In this document: positions 10,885 through 20,378 of the stretch, piece after piece | Numbering within the stretch: position 1 is the stretch's first letter | How the letters are laid out: each line of letters begins with the position of its first letter | From: Microdochium bolleyi | Lineage: Eukaryota; Ascomycota; Sordariomycetes; Xylariales; Microdochiaceae | Assembly: GCA_001566295.1 (NCBI GenBank) | Contig: KQ964247.1 | Location: 2,232,001-2,296,000, forward strand | Length of the DNA stretch: 64,000 nt | Direction of reading: 5' to 3' | Made by a program: the position numbers and the translations under genes | Notes under the pieces: generated by a model | The model's database searches: none | Seen by the model: the letters and a program-made list of their open reading frames with translations, nothing else | Told to the model about the DNA's origin: nothing

Positions 10885-13260
10885 ATGTCTTACGGCGGTG
10901 GTGGTGGTGGTTACGGTGGCGGCGGTGGCTATGGCGGCGGCGGTGGCCGCGGTGGTGGCTACGGCGGCTCTAACGACAGATACGGCGGCGGCGGTGGTCG
11001 CAACGACTACGGGTAAGTCAAAGTCATCCCCTGGCGCAAGGCATCTCATTCCAAGATGTTGACCATCTCAGCAGTGGTTCTAACGGCTACGGCAGCGGTG
11101 GCGGCGGTGGCTATGGCGGTGGTGGTGGTGGTGATCGCATGTCCAAGCTTGGTGCTGGACTGCAGACTCAGGAATGGGGTAAGTGCATTACAATCTATCG
11201 ACCAGCCGTGCACGCATCAAACTGACAGTCCTCATCAGATCTGGACACCATGCCCAAGTTCGAGAAGTCCTTCTACAAGGAGGCCGACACAGTCGCCAAC
11301 CGCCCTGCGACCGAAGTCGACCGTTTCCGACGCGACCACAAGATGACGGTCCATGGTACCAATATCCCCAAGCCTGTTGAGACCTTCGACGAGGCTGGCT
11401 TCCCCCGCTATGTCATGGATGAGGTCAAGGCCCAGGGCTTCCCTGCCCCTACTGCTATCCAGTCTCAGGGCTGGCCCATGGCTCTCTCTGGTCGCGATGT
11501 CGTCGGTATTGCCGAGACCGGTTCCGGAAAGACACTCACCTACTGTCTCCCTGCTATCGTTCACATCAACGCCCAGCCTCTTCTGGCTCCCGGCGATGGC
11601 CCCATCGTCCTTGTCCTTGCCCCGACCCGTGAGCTTGCTGTTCAGATTCAGCAGGAAATCACCAAGTTTGGCAAGTCCTCGAGAATTCGCAACACCTGTG
11701 TCTACGGTGGCGTTCCTCGTGGACCCCAGATTCGCGACCTGTCGCGTGGCGTCGAGGTCTGTATCGCCACACCTGGGCGTCTCATCGACATGCTCGAGGG
11801 CGGCAAGACCAATTTGCGCCGTGTCACCTACCTCGTCCTCGATGAGGCCGACCGTATGCTCGACATGGGTTTCGAGCCCCAGATTCGCAAGATCATCAGC
11901 CAGATTCGCCCTGACAGACAGACTCTCATGTACTCTGCGACATGGCCCAAGGAGGTCCGCGCGCTTGCGTCCGAGTTCCAGCACGACTTCATCCAGGTCA
12001 ACATTGGTTCGCTGGATCTGTCAGCCAACCACCGTATCACACAGATCGTCGAGGTTGTGCCCGAGAGCGAGAAGCGCGATCGCATGATCAAGCACCTCGA
12101 GAAGGTCATGGAGGATCAGTCAAACAAGTGCCTGATTTTCGTTGGTACCAAGCGTGTTGCTGATGATATCACACGCTTCCTCCGCCAGGACGGCTGGCCT
12201 GCACTTTGTAAGAGCCTCTCAACATCAGCCTCAAACTTCCCCTGCTAACCACAACTGTAGCGATTCACGGTGACAAGCAGCAGAACGAGCGTGACTGGGT
12301 CCTCGACCAGTTCAAGACTGGCAAGAGTCCTGTGATGGTTGCTACCGACGTAGCCTCGCGTGGTATTGGTATGAACAAACAAACCCCTCCCCATCCCTGC
12401 CTTCCCACCCCCATCCCGCTTTCTCGTAGCAAGCTCTTTAGCGGTCTTCATACCGCGATTGCTGTCTTCTGACGTCTAGGGGCTCTCTTGATTGCGCACA
12501 TGCATGTCCAATTTGATTGCGTCTTGTGGTTCTCCATTCCAGGCTCTGGATTGCTCGGATTTCTGGCATGGCTCAGGTGTTGCGCCGCTCGTTCTGCGCC
12601 TGTGCCATCGTTGCTGTGAAACAGTGTGGAGTTGACATCTTGACCTTGTCAAGCTGTCTCGACGTCTCCCAGAAACCTGAGGACCCGGACCATTCGTACT
12701 ACTACTCCCTTGAGTGGCATGACAAAACGCAACAGACGGCCCCGTTCTCCGTGGAGAAGAGCACGGACTCGCACCACTGAGTGTAGTCCGTCGCTGGGAC
12801 TTTGCTACGAGATCTTCCTGTAAGATCTCTGTCACTTTTGAAGCTAACCACTTTCCCTGTATCAAGATGTGCGCAACATCACTCACGTGATCAACTATGA
12901 TTACCCCAACAACTCTGAGGACTACATTCACCGTATCGGTCGTACCGGTCGTGCTGGTGCGACGGGTACCGCCATTACCCTCTTCACTACTGACAGTAAG
13001 TGCTCAAAGTCGTCTCCTGGCTGTATTTTCCTGCTGACCCTTTCACAGACTCCAAGCAGGCGCGTGACCTGGTCAACGTCCTTCAGGAGGCCAAGCAGCA
13101 GATCGATCCCCGTCTTGCCGAGATGGCTCGCTACGGAGGTGGCGGCGGCGGTGGCCGCTACGGCGGCCGCGGCTGGGGAGGCCGTGGTGGTCACCGCGGA
13201 GGTGGTGGCGGTGGTGGTGGTGCCAACAACATGGCGCTGGGTAACAACCGACGCTGGTAA
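10885..13260 (+). CDS. DBP2: DEAD-box ATP-dependent RNA helicase Dbp2 (p68/DDX5 family)
   Basis: This RNA helicase acts in mRNP assembly, rRNA processing and nonsense-mediated decay. Exons are 10885-11012, 11075-11178, 11239-12207, 12261-12368, 12867-12995 and 13049-13260, giving 549 residues. The N terminus is Gly/Tyr-rich (GGYGG repeats). Helicase motifs, in order: Q motif region (PTAIQSQGWP), I AETGSGKT (169-176), Ia PTRELA, II DEAD (279-282), III SAT, V TDVASRGID and VI HRIGRTGRAG. The C-terminal tail is RGG-rich and ends in NRRW. Five introns are 53-62 bp except for intron 4, which is 498 bp and splits SRGI from DVRNIT. Intron 1 ends in CAGCAG, so both acceptors keep the frame and differ by one Ser residue. 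Family assignment is very secure. Confidence 0.97.
12369..12866 (+). promoter_or_regulatory. Unusually long DBP2 intron 4, likely autoregulatory
   Basis: The intron is 498 bp (donor GTATGA, acceptor ATCAAG), several times longer than any other intron in this gene. It interrupts helicase motif V after SRGI. Yeast DBP2 has a single unusually long intron late in the gene, and that intron mediates autoregulation by the protein; that it is the same position is recalled knowledge. Here an 8-bp perfect inverted repeat (12809-12829) lies just upstream of a GCTAAC branch-like site at 12843-12848. Regulation is inferred. Confidence 0.6.
12809..12829 (+). other. Hairpin upstream of branch site in DBP2 intron 4
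   Basis: GAGATCTT (12809-12816), a 5-nt loop CCTGT, then AAGATCTC (12822-12829) form a perfect 8-bp stem. It ends 13 nt before the GCTAAC branch-like motif and 37 nt before the 3' splice site. Confidence 0.75.
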
Positions 13261-13890
13261 ACAACCTCTGCGACGCACCGCCTCGTTCTGGCAGCAAACA
13301 TTTCATTCATCGACAAGCACCAACGGCGTTTCGTTCTAGAGGGTATGGTTGATTTAGACTTTGGTAATATTGATACGCGACAAAGTGCCTGCTCTGTGCG
13401 CCAGAGCAGGGGCGTATGTGTACACTGCCTTACTCCCTGGATTTTGTCGGGTTGTTATTTCTTGCTTTTTAGATTGTCCCAGCTTGTAAAGCTGAAGAAA
13501 AAAGCGCTATGCTGTCTCCTTGCACGGTCAAGGTCGCCTTTACCGGATCAACCCTGATTTGGTAAGACCGGCACGGGGCTGTATACTGACTGTGGTAATG
13601 CTCAGTCTAAAAATGTACCATCCTCGTAGGTAGCGCATCCCTACTGACGGGACAGCACATAGTCTCGAGATAGTTACATGATACCTTGAAAAGTTTTCCA
13701 CATGTACTGTTTTCTTGTGCCACGGGGAGTTTGCGAGTGTTTTCATGTGAGATTGTAATGATATGGCTGATCGTCGTACCAGGCCTAGATCTGATGCACC
13801 CCGTGACTAAATAGCCCGGCAAGCCCACCGAGCCCACCTGGCCATATCATCCCGTCTCAGGGCCATATCATCCATCGCCCATGCTGATAT
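13261..13890. other. Convergent 3' region between DBP2 and AA9 LPMO
   Basis: This holds the 3' UTRs of two convergent genes. A 13-bp direct repeat (GGCCATATCATCC) occurs at 13840-13852 and 13861-13873, just past the LPMO stop. No gene is seen. Confidence 0.5.
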
Positions 13891-14716
13891 CTAGCAGGTG
13901 AAGACGCTGGGCCCAGCAGGCTGGTACTTGAAGCTGGGGTTTGGGGCGAAGATGCTGACGAGCACTCCCGGGTCGGTGTTCTTGTAGGCGCCAGGGAAGG
14001 AGACAAGCTGGCTGCCGCTGGGCGACTTGCTACCGGAGCCGCCGACGACGGTTATCTGGGCGCACGAGAGGTAGAACTGGGCGCCGTTGATGCTGCCGGC
14101 GGCGTGCAGCGCGAGATGCTCGATGCGGAAGAGGTAGTCGCCCGAGGGTAGGCATGAGGGGATGTTGAAGGAGAACTCGGTCTTGTCTGCTCGCGACAGG
14201 TTCCCGACATGTCAGCTTCGTTTGTAAGGGGCAGGACTCACACAGGAGTACGTGTCATGCGTCGCTGGGAATCCGAGGAGATGGAGGGGGATGGAGGGAC
14301 TCACCCTGGCTGGGGAACGACAAGACGTTGGCCGACAGGGTAGGATACTCCTGGAACACCTTGAACCACACTTGGCCCGACCCGTCGAACCTGGCCGCCG
14401 TGCTGCCCGCGGGCACCTTGGCCATGTACGCGCTGATGACGCCCGGGTGGTACACGTTCTGGCTGGCCGACCAGCGCAGGGTACTGCCCGCCTGCACCTT
14501 GGCGGTGGTCGCGGCCGGCGTCCCGGGGTTCCGCTCGTAGCACCGGATCGCGCTCGACGACACGTCGATCACAGGCCCGTTGTTCTGCCAATTCGCCGTC
14601 GTCCGGACAGACTGCCAGTCCTGCTCGCCGCTGAGCCTGGGGAAGGTGTAGTGCCCGCTCGTGCCGGTGCTGCCTAGGAGCAGCGCCGCGGCGAGGGAGG
14701 CGAGGGAGAACTTCAT
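13891..14716 (-). CDS. Secreted AA9 lytic polysaccharide monooxygenase
   Basis: This copper enzyme oxidatively cleaves cellulose or related glucans outside the cell. Exons are 14716-14305 and 14186-13891 with a 118-bp intron, giving 235 residues. Residues 1-21 are a signal peptide; cleavage leaves His22 as the N-terminal copper-ligating His of the histidine brace (HYTFPRL). The second brace His is His90 in NVYHPG. Second-sphere His165 and Gln174 and axial Tyr176 are in ALHAAGS and AQFYLSC. IPSCLPSGDYL is the typical AA9 block. There is no CBM1 and no linker, so it is a single-domain form. The usual HPGP is HPGV here. The acceptor is GAGCAG, so two in-frame acceptors three bases apart exist. 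It implies plant-biomass use. Confidence 0.93.
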
Positions 14717-16303
14717 ACTTGGAGGAAAAGCTGTTGGCTGAGTTCCCTGCTTCTGTCGTGTTGGGAATATTTGTTCCTCGTCTAACTGAATCGTGGACTG
14801 AGGCTCTGAAGCTGGTTCTTATATTTCCGACAGAGAACTCACGGCGGCGGCCTCGTAGTTTTATATACTGTTGCTGATCTCGGGCACCGAGTGTTATACC
14901 AACAAATCCATCCACTCCACAATAGTACATGCTGGCCGGCGATCGAGTGGCATGTCGTTGACTCCGTGTTTGTCTCCGGAAGGTCTCGTTGCGGTCTTTC
15001 CGAAAGAGGCAATTCTGGATCGCGAAACACCTGGAGGCCGCTTATGCCAAGCCCTGGCTGATCGGTCAGTCTCTATTTCATGCCATTTCGAATGTCCCCT
15101 TCGGACTGGCCGCATATTCTGAACACAGATCGGAGGAGTGAATTAAGCATCATCACTCAGATCTGCACGAGCGGGAAAGCGTGCGGTGGGACGTGTGCCC
15201 GCCGCTGCTTGGCTATCAGAGGGCGGGCCGTGGCACCGGATATATCGAGTCTGTGCCCGTGGGGGCGAAGAGCGGGATGGTCTTTCAGTCAGCTTGTGGG
15301 GTGTTGATGGCTGGGTCTTCTTGTTACATCTGAGACTAAGAGAATACTTGACAATAGAGGGGAGCTTGTTACCGAACGCCGTTGAACTACAGTTGACAAG
15401 TGCGATGAGTCCGGGCTGAGCCAGAAGTGCACTGAAGCCTGCCAACGAGGCACCTTCATCTGGGACAGCTTTCCTGGCTCATGCGGGTATAAGCTTTGTT
15501 CCTTGGCTTTCGGTCTTGTCCTTGGTGGCTTGACTTGAAAATACGTGTGCTCTGGGCACTCGGCGAGACAGCCACGCATGAGACCTGGGGGCGGTCCCGT
15601 AAAGCAGTCGACATTGGTACATGCACGTGTCTGAAGTACCTTACATACTGACGAATATGGTAATCTTAGGCAGTTTTTCCCATCGATGTTCACCGCTGTG
15701 GTTTCTCCGAGTACTGATTCGCAGATCACGACGGATTAACATACACATTGCTAGACTGTCGCTCATGAATTGTACTTCCTCCTTTGCCTATCTGACGTTT
15801 ACAATAATTTTGGGATTTATTTTTATTTTATCCCCCTTCGAGAACCACGCGGTGACAGTTCTGTTCCCCCGAGAGTTGATGATGCTATTGATCTCTGAAA
15901 GTCTATGCGTCCGTCCTGATAAAGGCCCCGAAAGGAATGAGACGCACGACGACATCACAGAAGGGCAAGTGCGCTCTCACCTGTTCGTGTACATGCTCAC
16001 TGCACCACAACAGTTGGTCGCTCTCGCAGAGGAGATTATACCACACGGGAAACAGAGCGATCTTCTCGCATTCAGCTACGACCAGAGCGGAATCATAATT
16101 GTTCTCACCCAGGCTACATCAGCAGACGATCAACCCAGCTCTTGCCAGATGTCACAGTCTGGAAAGGGCAGCGTTCCTTGACACCGGTCGCTGAATAGAC
16201 AGACGCTATCGACCTCACGCACATACATGCGCTTTAAGCCCCCATCCAACAACCGACCCCAGTAGGAAGAGATACCAAACAATGTAGACAGCTACTCAGG
16301 AAG
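14717..16303. other. Intergenic region upstream of the AA9 gene
   Basis: No supportable gene is present. A plus-strand frame at 15621-16181 (186 codons) has no recognisable motif and an AT-rich body around 15780-15840, unlike the genes in the window. The AA9 promoter should lie in 14717 to about 15500. Confidence 0.5.
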
Positions 16304-16352
16304 GACGACGATGACGACGACGACAACAACAACAGCAACAGCAGCAGCAGTA
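16304..16352. repeat. Trinucleotide-rich tract (GAC/AAC/AGC)
   Basis: The run shifts from GACGAC through AACAAC to AGCAGC, an imperfect trinucleotide microsatellite of about 49 bp. It is not in a recognised reading frame. Confidence 0.8.
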
Positions 16353-16713
16353 GGAACAACCACGCTGCTTGTTCTCACAGCACGGCCTCACACTCGACAG
16401 GCGAGTGCAGACAATGTCCGTGTGAGTTACGATATCAAAGTATAGTGCGTGCCACGCATCTGCGGCACATATTCGGCATGAACCACGCATTCGTATCAGG
16501 CGAGTGAAGGCAAGCGACAGCCGCCATGCCCGCAGCGAGAGCATGACCCAGAGCAGCTCTCAATCTCGAAAAGCCCTGACCCATCTCCCTCACAGCCCCG
16601 ACAAAACCTTTACGCGTCAAGAGGTCTGTTCTCGCCTCTGCTTTCCTCGAGCCAAAGACATCGCCTCGGCGCGCTGCCTAACTCCGATCACATATCACAT
16701 GATATCCGGATCG

Positions 16714-16730
16714 ACACACACACACACACA
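16714..16730. repeat. (AC)n microsatellite
   Basis: This is about 8 uninterrupted AC dinucleotides in intergenic DNA. Confidence 0.9.
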
Positions 16731-17070
16731 TAGACGGTATTCATCAGCCATATAGCGGCGATAAACCTAACCGAAGCAGAAGGTCCGGCGGAAAACAAAC
16801 CTTGTGTCCCTTTGCCTATCTATGAACCGCCACCCCGTCCGTCGCCTGATCAGCAGCCGTTCGACGGACCGAGGCCGCCTTTCGTCTCCTCCTCGAGCCG
16901 CCTCCTCCGGCTCTCCCCAAGCCCAAGTATAAAAAGATCCCAGCTCAATAACCGGATCTCGCAGCATCGACTAAGAAAGTCGAGACTAACCCCAACGAGG
17001 CTAAAACAGGGCCAGATGGAATACAGAGATTCGCGCCAGGGTAGGTATATATCTCTGGTTTTCCCTGCTT

Positions 17071-17095
17071 CGCCTCGCCTCGCCTCGCCTCGCCT
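17071..17095. repeat. CGCCT pentanucleotide repeat, 5 copies
   Basis: There are five perfect tandem copies of CGCCT, followed by a degenerate CCTGC/CCTTG-rich continuation to about 17130. Confidence 0.9.
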
Positions 17096-17694
17096 GACCT
17101 GCCCTGCTTACCTTGCCTGCCTTCCTTGTTTGACAAGGCGATCGACAACTAAGAACCAAAAGCAGGTCGCTAACAACAACACGGCATACAGAAAGAGTTT
17201 CCCGGGGATCTGGTTCCGGCAAGTAAGCTGATCCGGCCCCCCTCTCGAGCGGTCCCCCCCCATCTCATATCCCGGCAGCGTCGTAAGCCACCTACGGAGT
17301 AACTGGAAGGAGCATGGTGGTAGATCTACCTGCGAGGACTTGTGGTCCTCTGTCTGGGGAGGGGGTGGCCCATCTGTGTGAATCTCGATATCGCCAGGCC
17401 ACAAATACCGCTGATGACGAAATCTATCTTTTTTCTTTTGTGGCTTGCGCGCGCGCGTGAGCGCGGGCATGGCTTGAAATCCTGCTCAAGACAAAACACA
17501 AAACAGGGACATGGACAGTAATCGCGCTTACCCAGGGAACCAAACGCCCGAACCCAAATTCCCGGGGGGCTCCCGGCTCCCGGCTCGCGACTCGGCAAGA
17601 AAAGAAGATAAACGAGATGAGACGCGGCTTGACACAAAGCAAAGCAAGCCCATGGAAACGAAAAGGATGCCAAATCACGAATCCCAGCTGGGCC

Positions 17695-17707
17695 GGGGGG
17701 GGGGGGG
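17695..17707. repeat. Poly-G tract (13 G)
   Basis: This is an uninterrupted run of 13 G on the plus strand. A second run of the same length lies 236 bp further on. Confidence 0.9.
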
Positions 17708-17942
17708 CAATCCACGAGATCCAGGAACCAGGCGCTCGCCTGTTGCCCCCCCTCTTGTGGCTGAAGCGCAGCGGCCTTTGTGCCAAGATTGAGCTGCACT
17801 AGGTACAGTAGGTGGTGGCCCTTGGCTCGGGACTTTTTTAGCCTCAGCCCACTTTTGGTGTGTGCAGTAGTGCAGGTACTCCTCACGTACCGAGTAGAGT
17901 AGTTCGTGTGCAGAAAGCAAAACACACGAACACGCCGGGGAA

Positions 17943-17955
17943 GGGGGGGGGGGGG
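17943..17955. repeat. Poly-G tract (13 G)
   Basis: This is an uninterrupted run of 13 G on the plus strand in intergenic DNA, matching the one at 17695-17707. Confidence 0.9.
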
Positions 17956-18614
17956 CAGCGTGATACGCAGTATACTGCACTGGAGGCTGCACAGCTGGAA
18001 GCCCGCCGCCCAGGGGCCGGGTAAGGGACGGGCGATGGGCTCTAACTACAGAGTAGTCTGGCTGGGCTGTGCACTGCGTCCTAAAACACTGGACGAGCCT
18101 GCGCCACTCCTGACTACTGGACAGCCCCAGTCGCAATGCTCGACACTGCCGTGTGCACGAACGTCCCTTCAGACGTCCAGCTCCCAGAGCGAGGTCATGG
18201 AAAATCAAGAGGGACTGAGCCACCTGAAGCATGACGACAGCTGGTCGGGAGAGCCCGCGCACTCGCCGGGCTCGTATTCGGGACTATAGACGGTCCTCTT
18301 CCGTCTCGCCCCCTACTCACGTGTAAGAGATGCGTACGTCGTTGTGGTGGAGCTCGACGTACCTGCACAATTTGACATGAATGAAAGGCCATGCATGAGT
18401 CGCGACCAAGGAGAGCTGCCGCCGCGCCTTGGTCAATCGGTGTGCAATTGGCCTTTGCTGCAGGCTGGCGGGGAGGTACTATCTGGCCGTGGCCGTGGCG
18501 CACCAGGTACCAGAGGAACTATTACCTCAACGGTCGACGGACCTTTTCCTTGGTGTGAGTTTTGTTGGTCGCGCCGCATGCCGCACGTGTCAGGAGTCAG
18601 TCAGTCAGACACAA

Positions 18615-18631
18615 AGAGAGAGAGAGAGAGG
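18615..18631. repeat. (AG)n microsatellite
   Basis: This is a run of AG dinucleotides, about 17 bp, in intergenic DNA. Confidence 0.9.
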
Positions 18632-18974
18632 ATGCCTTCTCCTTGCGGTAATGGACCAGCGCTGGTGGTAGGTCGACCGGTGATACGGCGCCGGCGCTAC
18701 GAAGGAGGGGGCCGATACGATGGTGCTTTCAAGGTTGTCGTTGCTGTCGTTGCTGTGTTGCTGCCCTGGGACCTGGGGCCGGACCTGCTTCGCACCTAGC
18801 TCGACAGGTCGTCCTCCGCAAATGCTGCGAATTCAAGCATTGGCCTGGCCTGGGTGACCCTGCGAAGATCCTGCTCCGTAAGGGGGCGGCGCCGCCGGTT
18901 CGTGCAACAGAGGGCGGGCTGTTCTTCTGCGGAGCCGCCGCACGTAGCACACGCTACAGCCGTGACGGGCGGAG

Positions 18975-18992
18975 CACACACACACACACACA
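18975..18992. repeat. (CA)n microsatellite
   Basis: This is a run of nine CA dinucleotides in intergenic DNA. Confidence 0.9.
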
Positions 18993-19060
18993 TACACGAG
19001 TCGTCGTCCACACGGGCGGCTGCCGAGATGCTGGAGTTGCCGCCCCGTGCAGACCAAAAG

Positions 19061-19107
19061 GAGCAGGAGGAGGAGCAGGAGGAGGAGCAGGAGAAGGAGG
19101 GGGAGGG
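19061..19107. repeat. Purine tract with GGAGGAGCA units
   Basis: This is a nearly all-purine stretch on the plus strand built from GGAGGAGCA-like 9-mers, with C only at regular intervals. It could adopt a triplex or G-rich structure; no function is known. Confidence 0.8.
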
Positions 19108-20360
19108 TTTCAGTTGGCCCGGTGCAGAGTTTGAGTGAGGTCAGAGGCGGCGGCGACGAGTGTGTGAGTGCGCGCGTGCGCGCGTGCGTACGTGCTCGGG
19201 ACCGTACACGCAGTCACTGAGTCGGCAGATGACTCTGGAACTCTCGCGGCCGATGTCCGTATCGAGAAGCCCGGCGGAGGAGGAGCAGGGGTGGCCGGGA
19301 GAGCGGACCCGAAGCGGTCGATCGCCGCAGGACGCACGCAGCACGTGAGACGCGCAGTGGCCCGTGGAGCCCGAGCCCGGCGCCCATGGAATCATCTTTT
19401 GGCCGTGGCACGCAGATAGACCCATGGGATGGAAATGCTCGACGCTCGATGCTGGCTGTCAATGTCATCTTTCGGGCGCGCGGTGTGTCAATGACTCGAG
19501 GAGTGGCCAGGTGGGGCCTGGGTGGATGATCGCCAGTGCAGCGCTTGGCGCGCCCGCGGGGCGTGGTGTTAGCGCCGGTGCGCCGCCAAAGCTGGGGTTC
19601 CCTTCGGCGTCCAAAGCGCGCCCAGAGCCAGAGGGCCGCCTGTCTCCGGAGTTTCTGGCCTCCAGGGCTGCCTTGACTCGTCCTCTGCAGCATCACCGGC
19701 CAAGCTGCTCCCAGCCACTCGCAGTCTTCGCCGCCAACCGACGGCTCGCCATTGCCATTGACCGCAACGATGCCAATGGGGCCGTCCTTCCATGTGCTGC
19801 GTCTCGCAAGTCTGCTTCCAGAAGCAGGCGAGTGAGCCAGCCAGCTCGACTCCATCTCTCCCTTGCAGCGCGCCGGCTCCACCCCTGCGGCTTGACCTTC
19901 TCCTTTGGACAGTCTCCCGGAATCTCCATCTGTCAAAGACTTGTGTGAGTGTGTCCACCACTGCTTCTGTCCTCCGTGCTCTGTCTCTCCGTGAAAGTGC
20001 CCGTGAATGTGTCCGTGATGGCGTCCCCGTCAGTCACAGCGGGCACCCCCCTGGCATGCGCGGCAGAGCATGGGTGAGGATGCTGACGAGTCTCCGGACA
20101 TGAGCCCGGTGTGGCTGCTGCATGACCTGGGCCTCCAGCCTCTCCATGCCGTGTCGCCGGCCTGTCATTGGCCTGCCTGGTCGCTGGCCCTGGCTCGACG
20201 CGCTGCCGGGCCCAGCGCCCTGGAAACAGCTAGGCCGCATTGGCGACACAAGGCAATCGCCCTGGACGGGGTACCGTACCGAGTCTCTCAGGTCTCTCGA
20301 AAAGATATCGATGCGCGGCGCGCCCAGTCTCCATCCGTCCTGCATGCCTGTCGAGGCCTG

Positions 20361-20378
20361 TACTCCGTACTCCGTACT
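20361..20378. repeat. Overlapping TACTCCGTA repeats
   Basis: Two overlapping copies of TACTCCGTA lie at 20361-20369 and 20368-20376. The reverse complement TACGGAGTA also occurs at 9062-9070 and 17293-17301. Confidence 0.75.

Noticed and set aside
11235..11984. 249-codon minus-strand frame opposite DBP2
   Set aside because: Antisense shadow of the helicase core exon.
12517..12780. Open frame inside DBP2 intron 4, possible intron-encoded protein
   Set aside because: No homing-endonuclease or maturase motif; nuclear spliceosomal intron with normal GT-AG ends.
15621..16181. 186-codon plus-strand frame upstream of the AA9 gene
   Set aside because: No domain, AT-rich middle unlike local genes, no usable splice context, and hydrophobic stretches consistent with chance.
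17943..18289. Possible telomere-like or subtelomeric G-rich sequence
   Set aside because: Only single poly-G runs are present; no TTAGGG-type repeat occurs.
19364..19948. Pair of overlapping 190-240-codon frames on both strands in the desert
   Set aside because: Both frames are open only because the region is GC-rich; Arg/Pro/Ser composition and no motifs on either strand.
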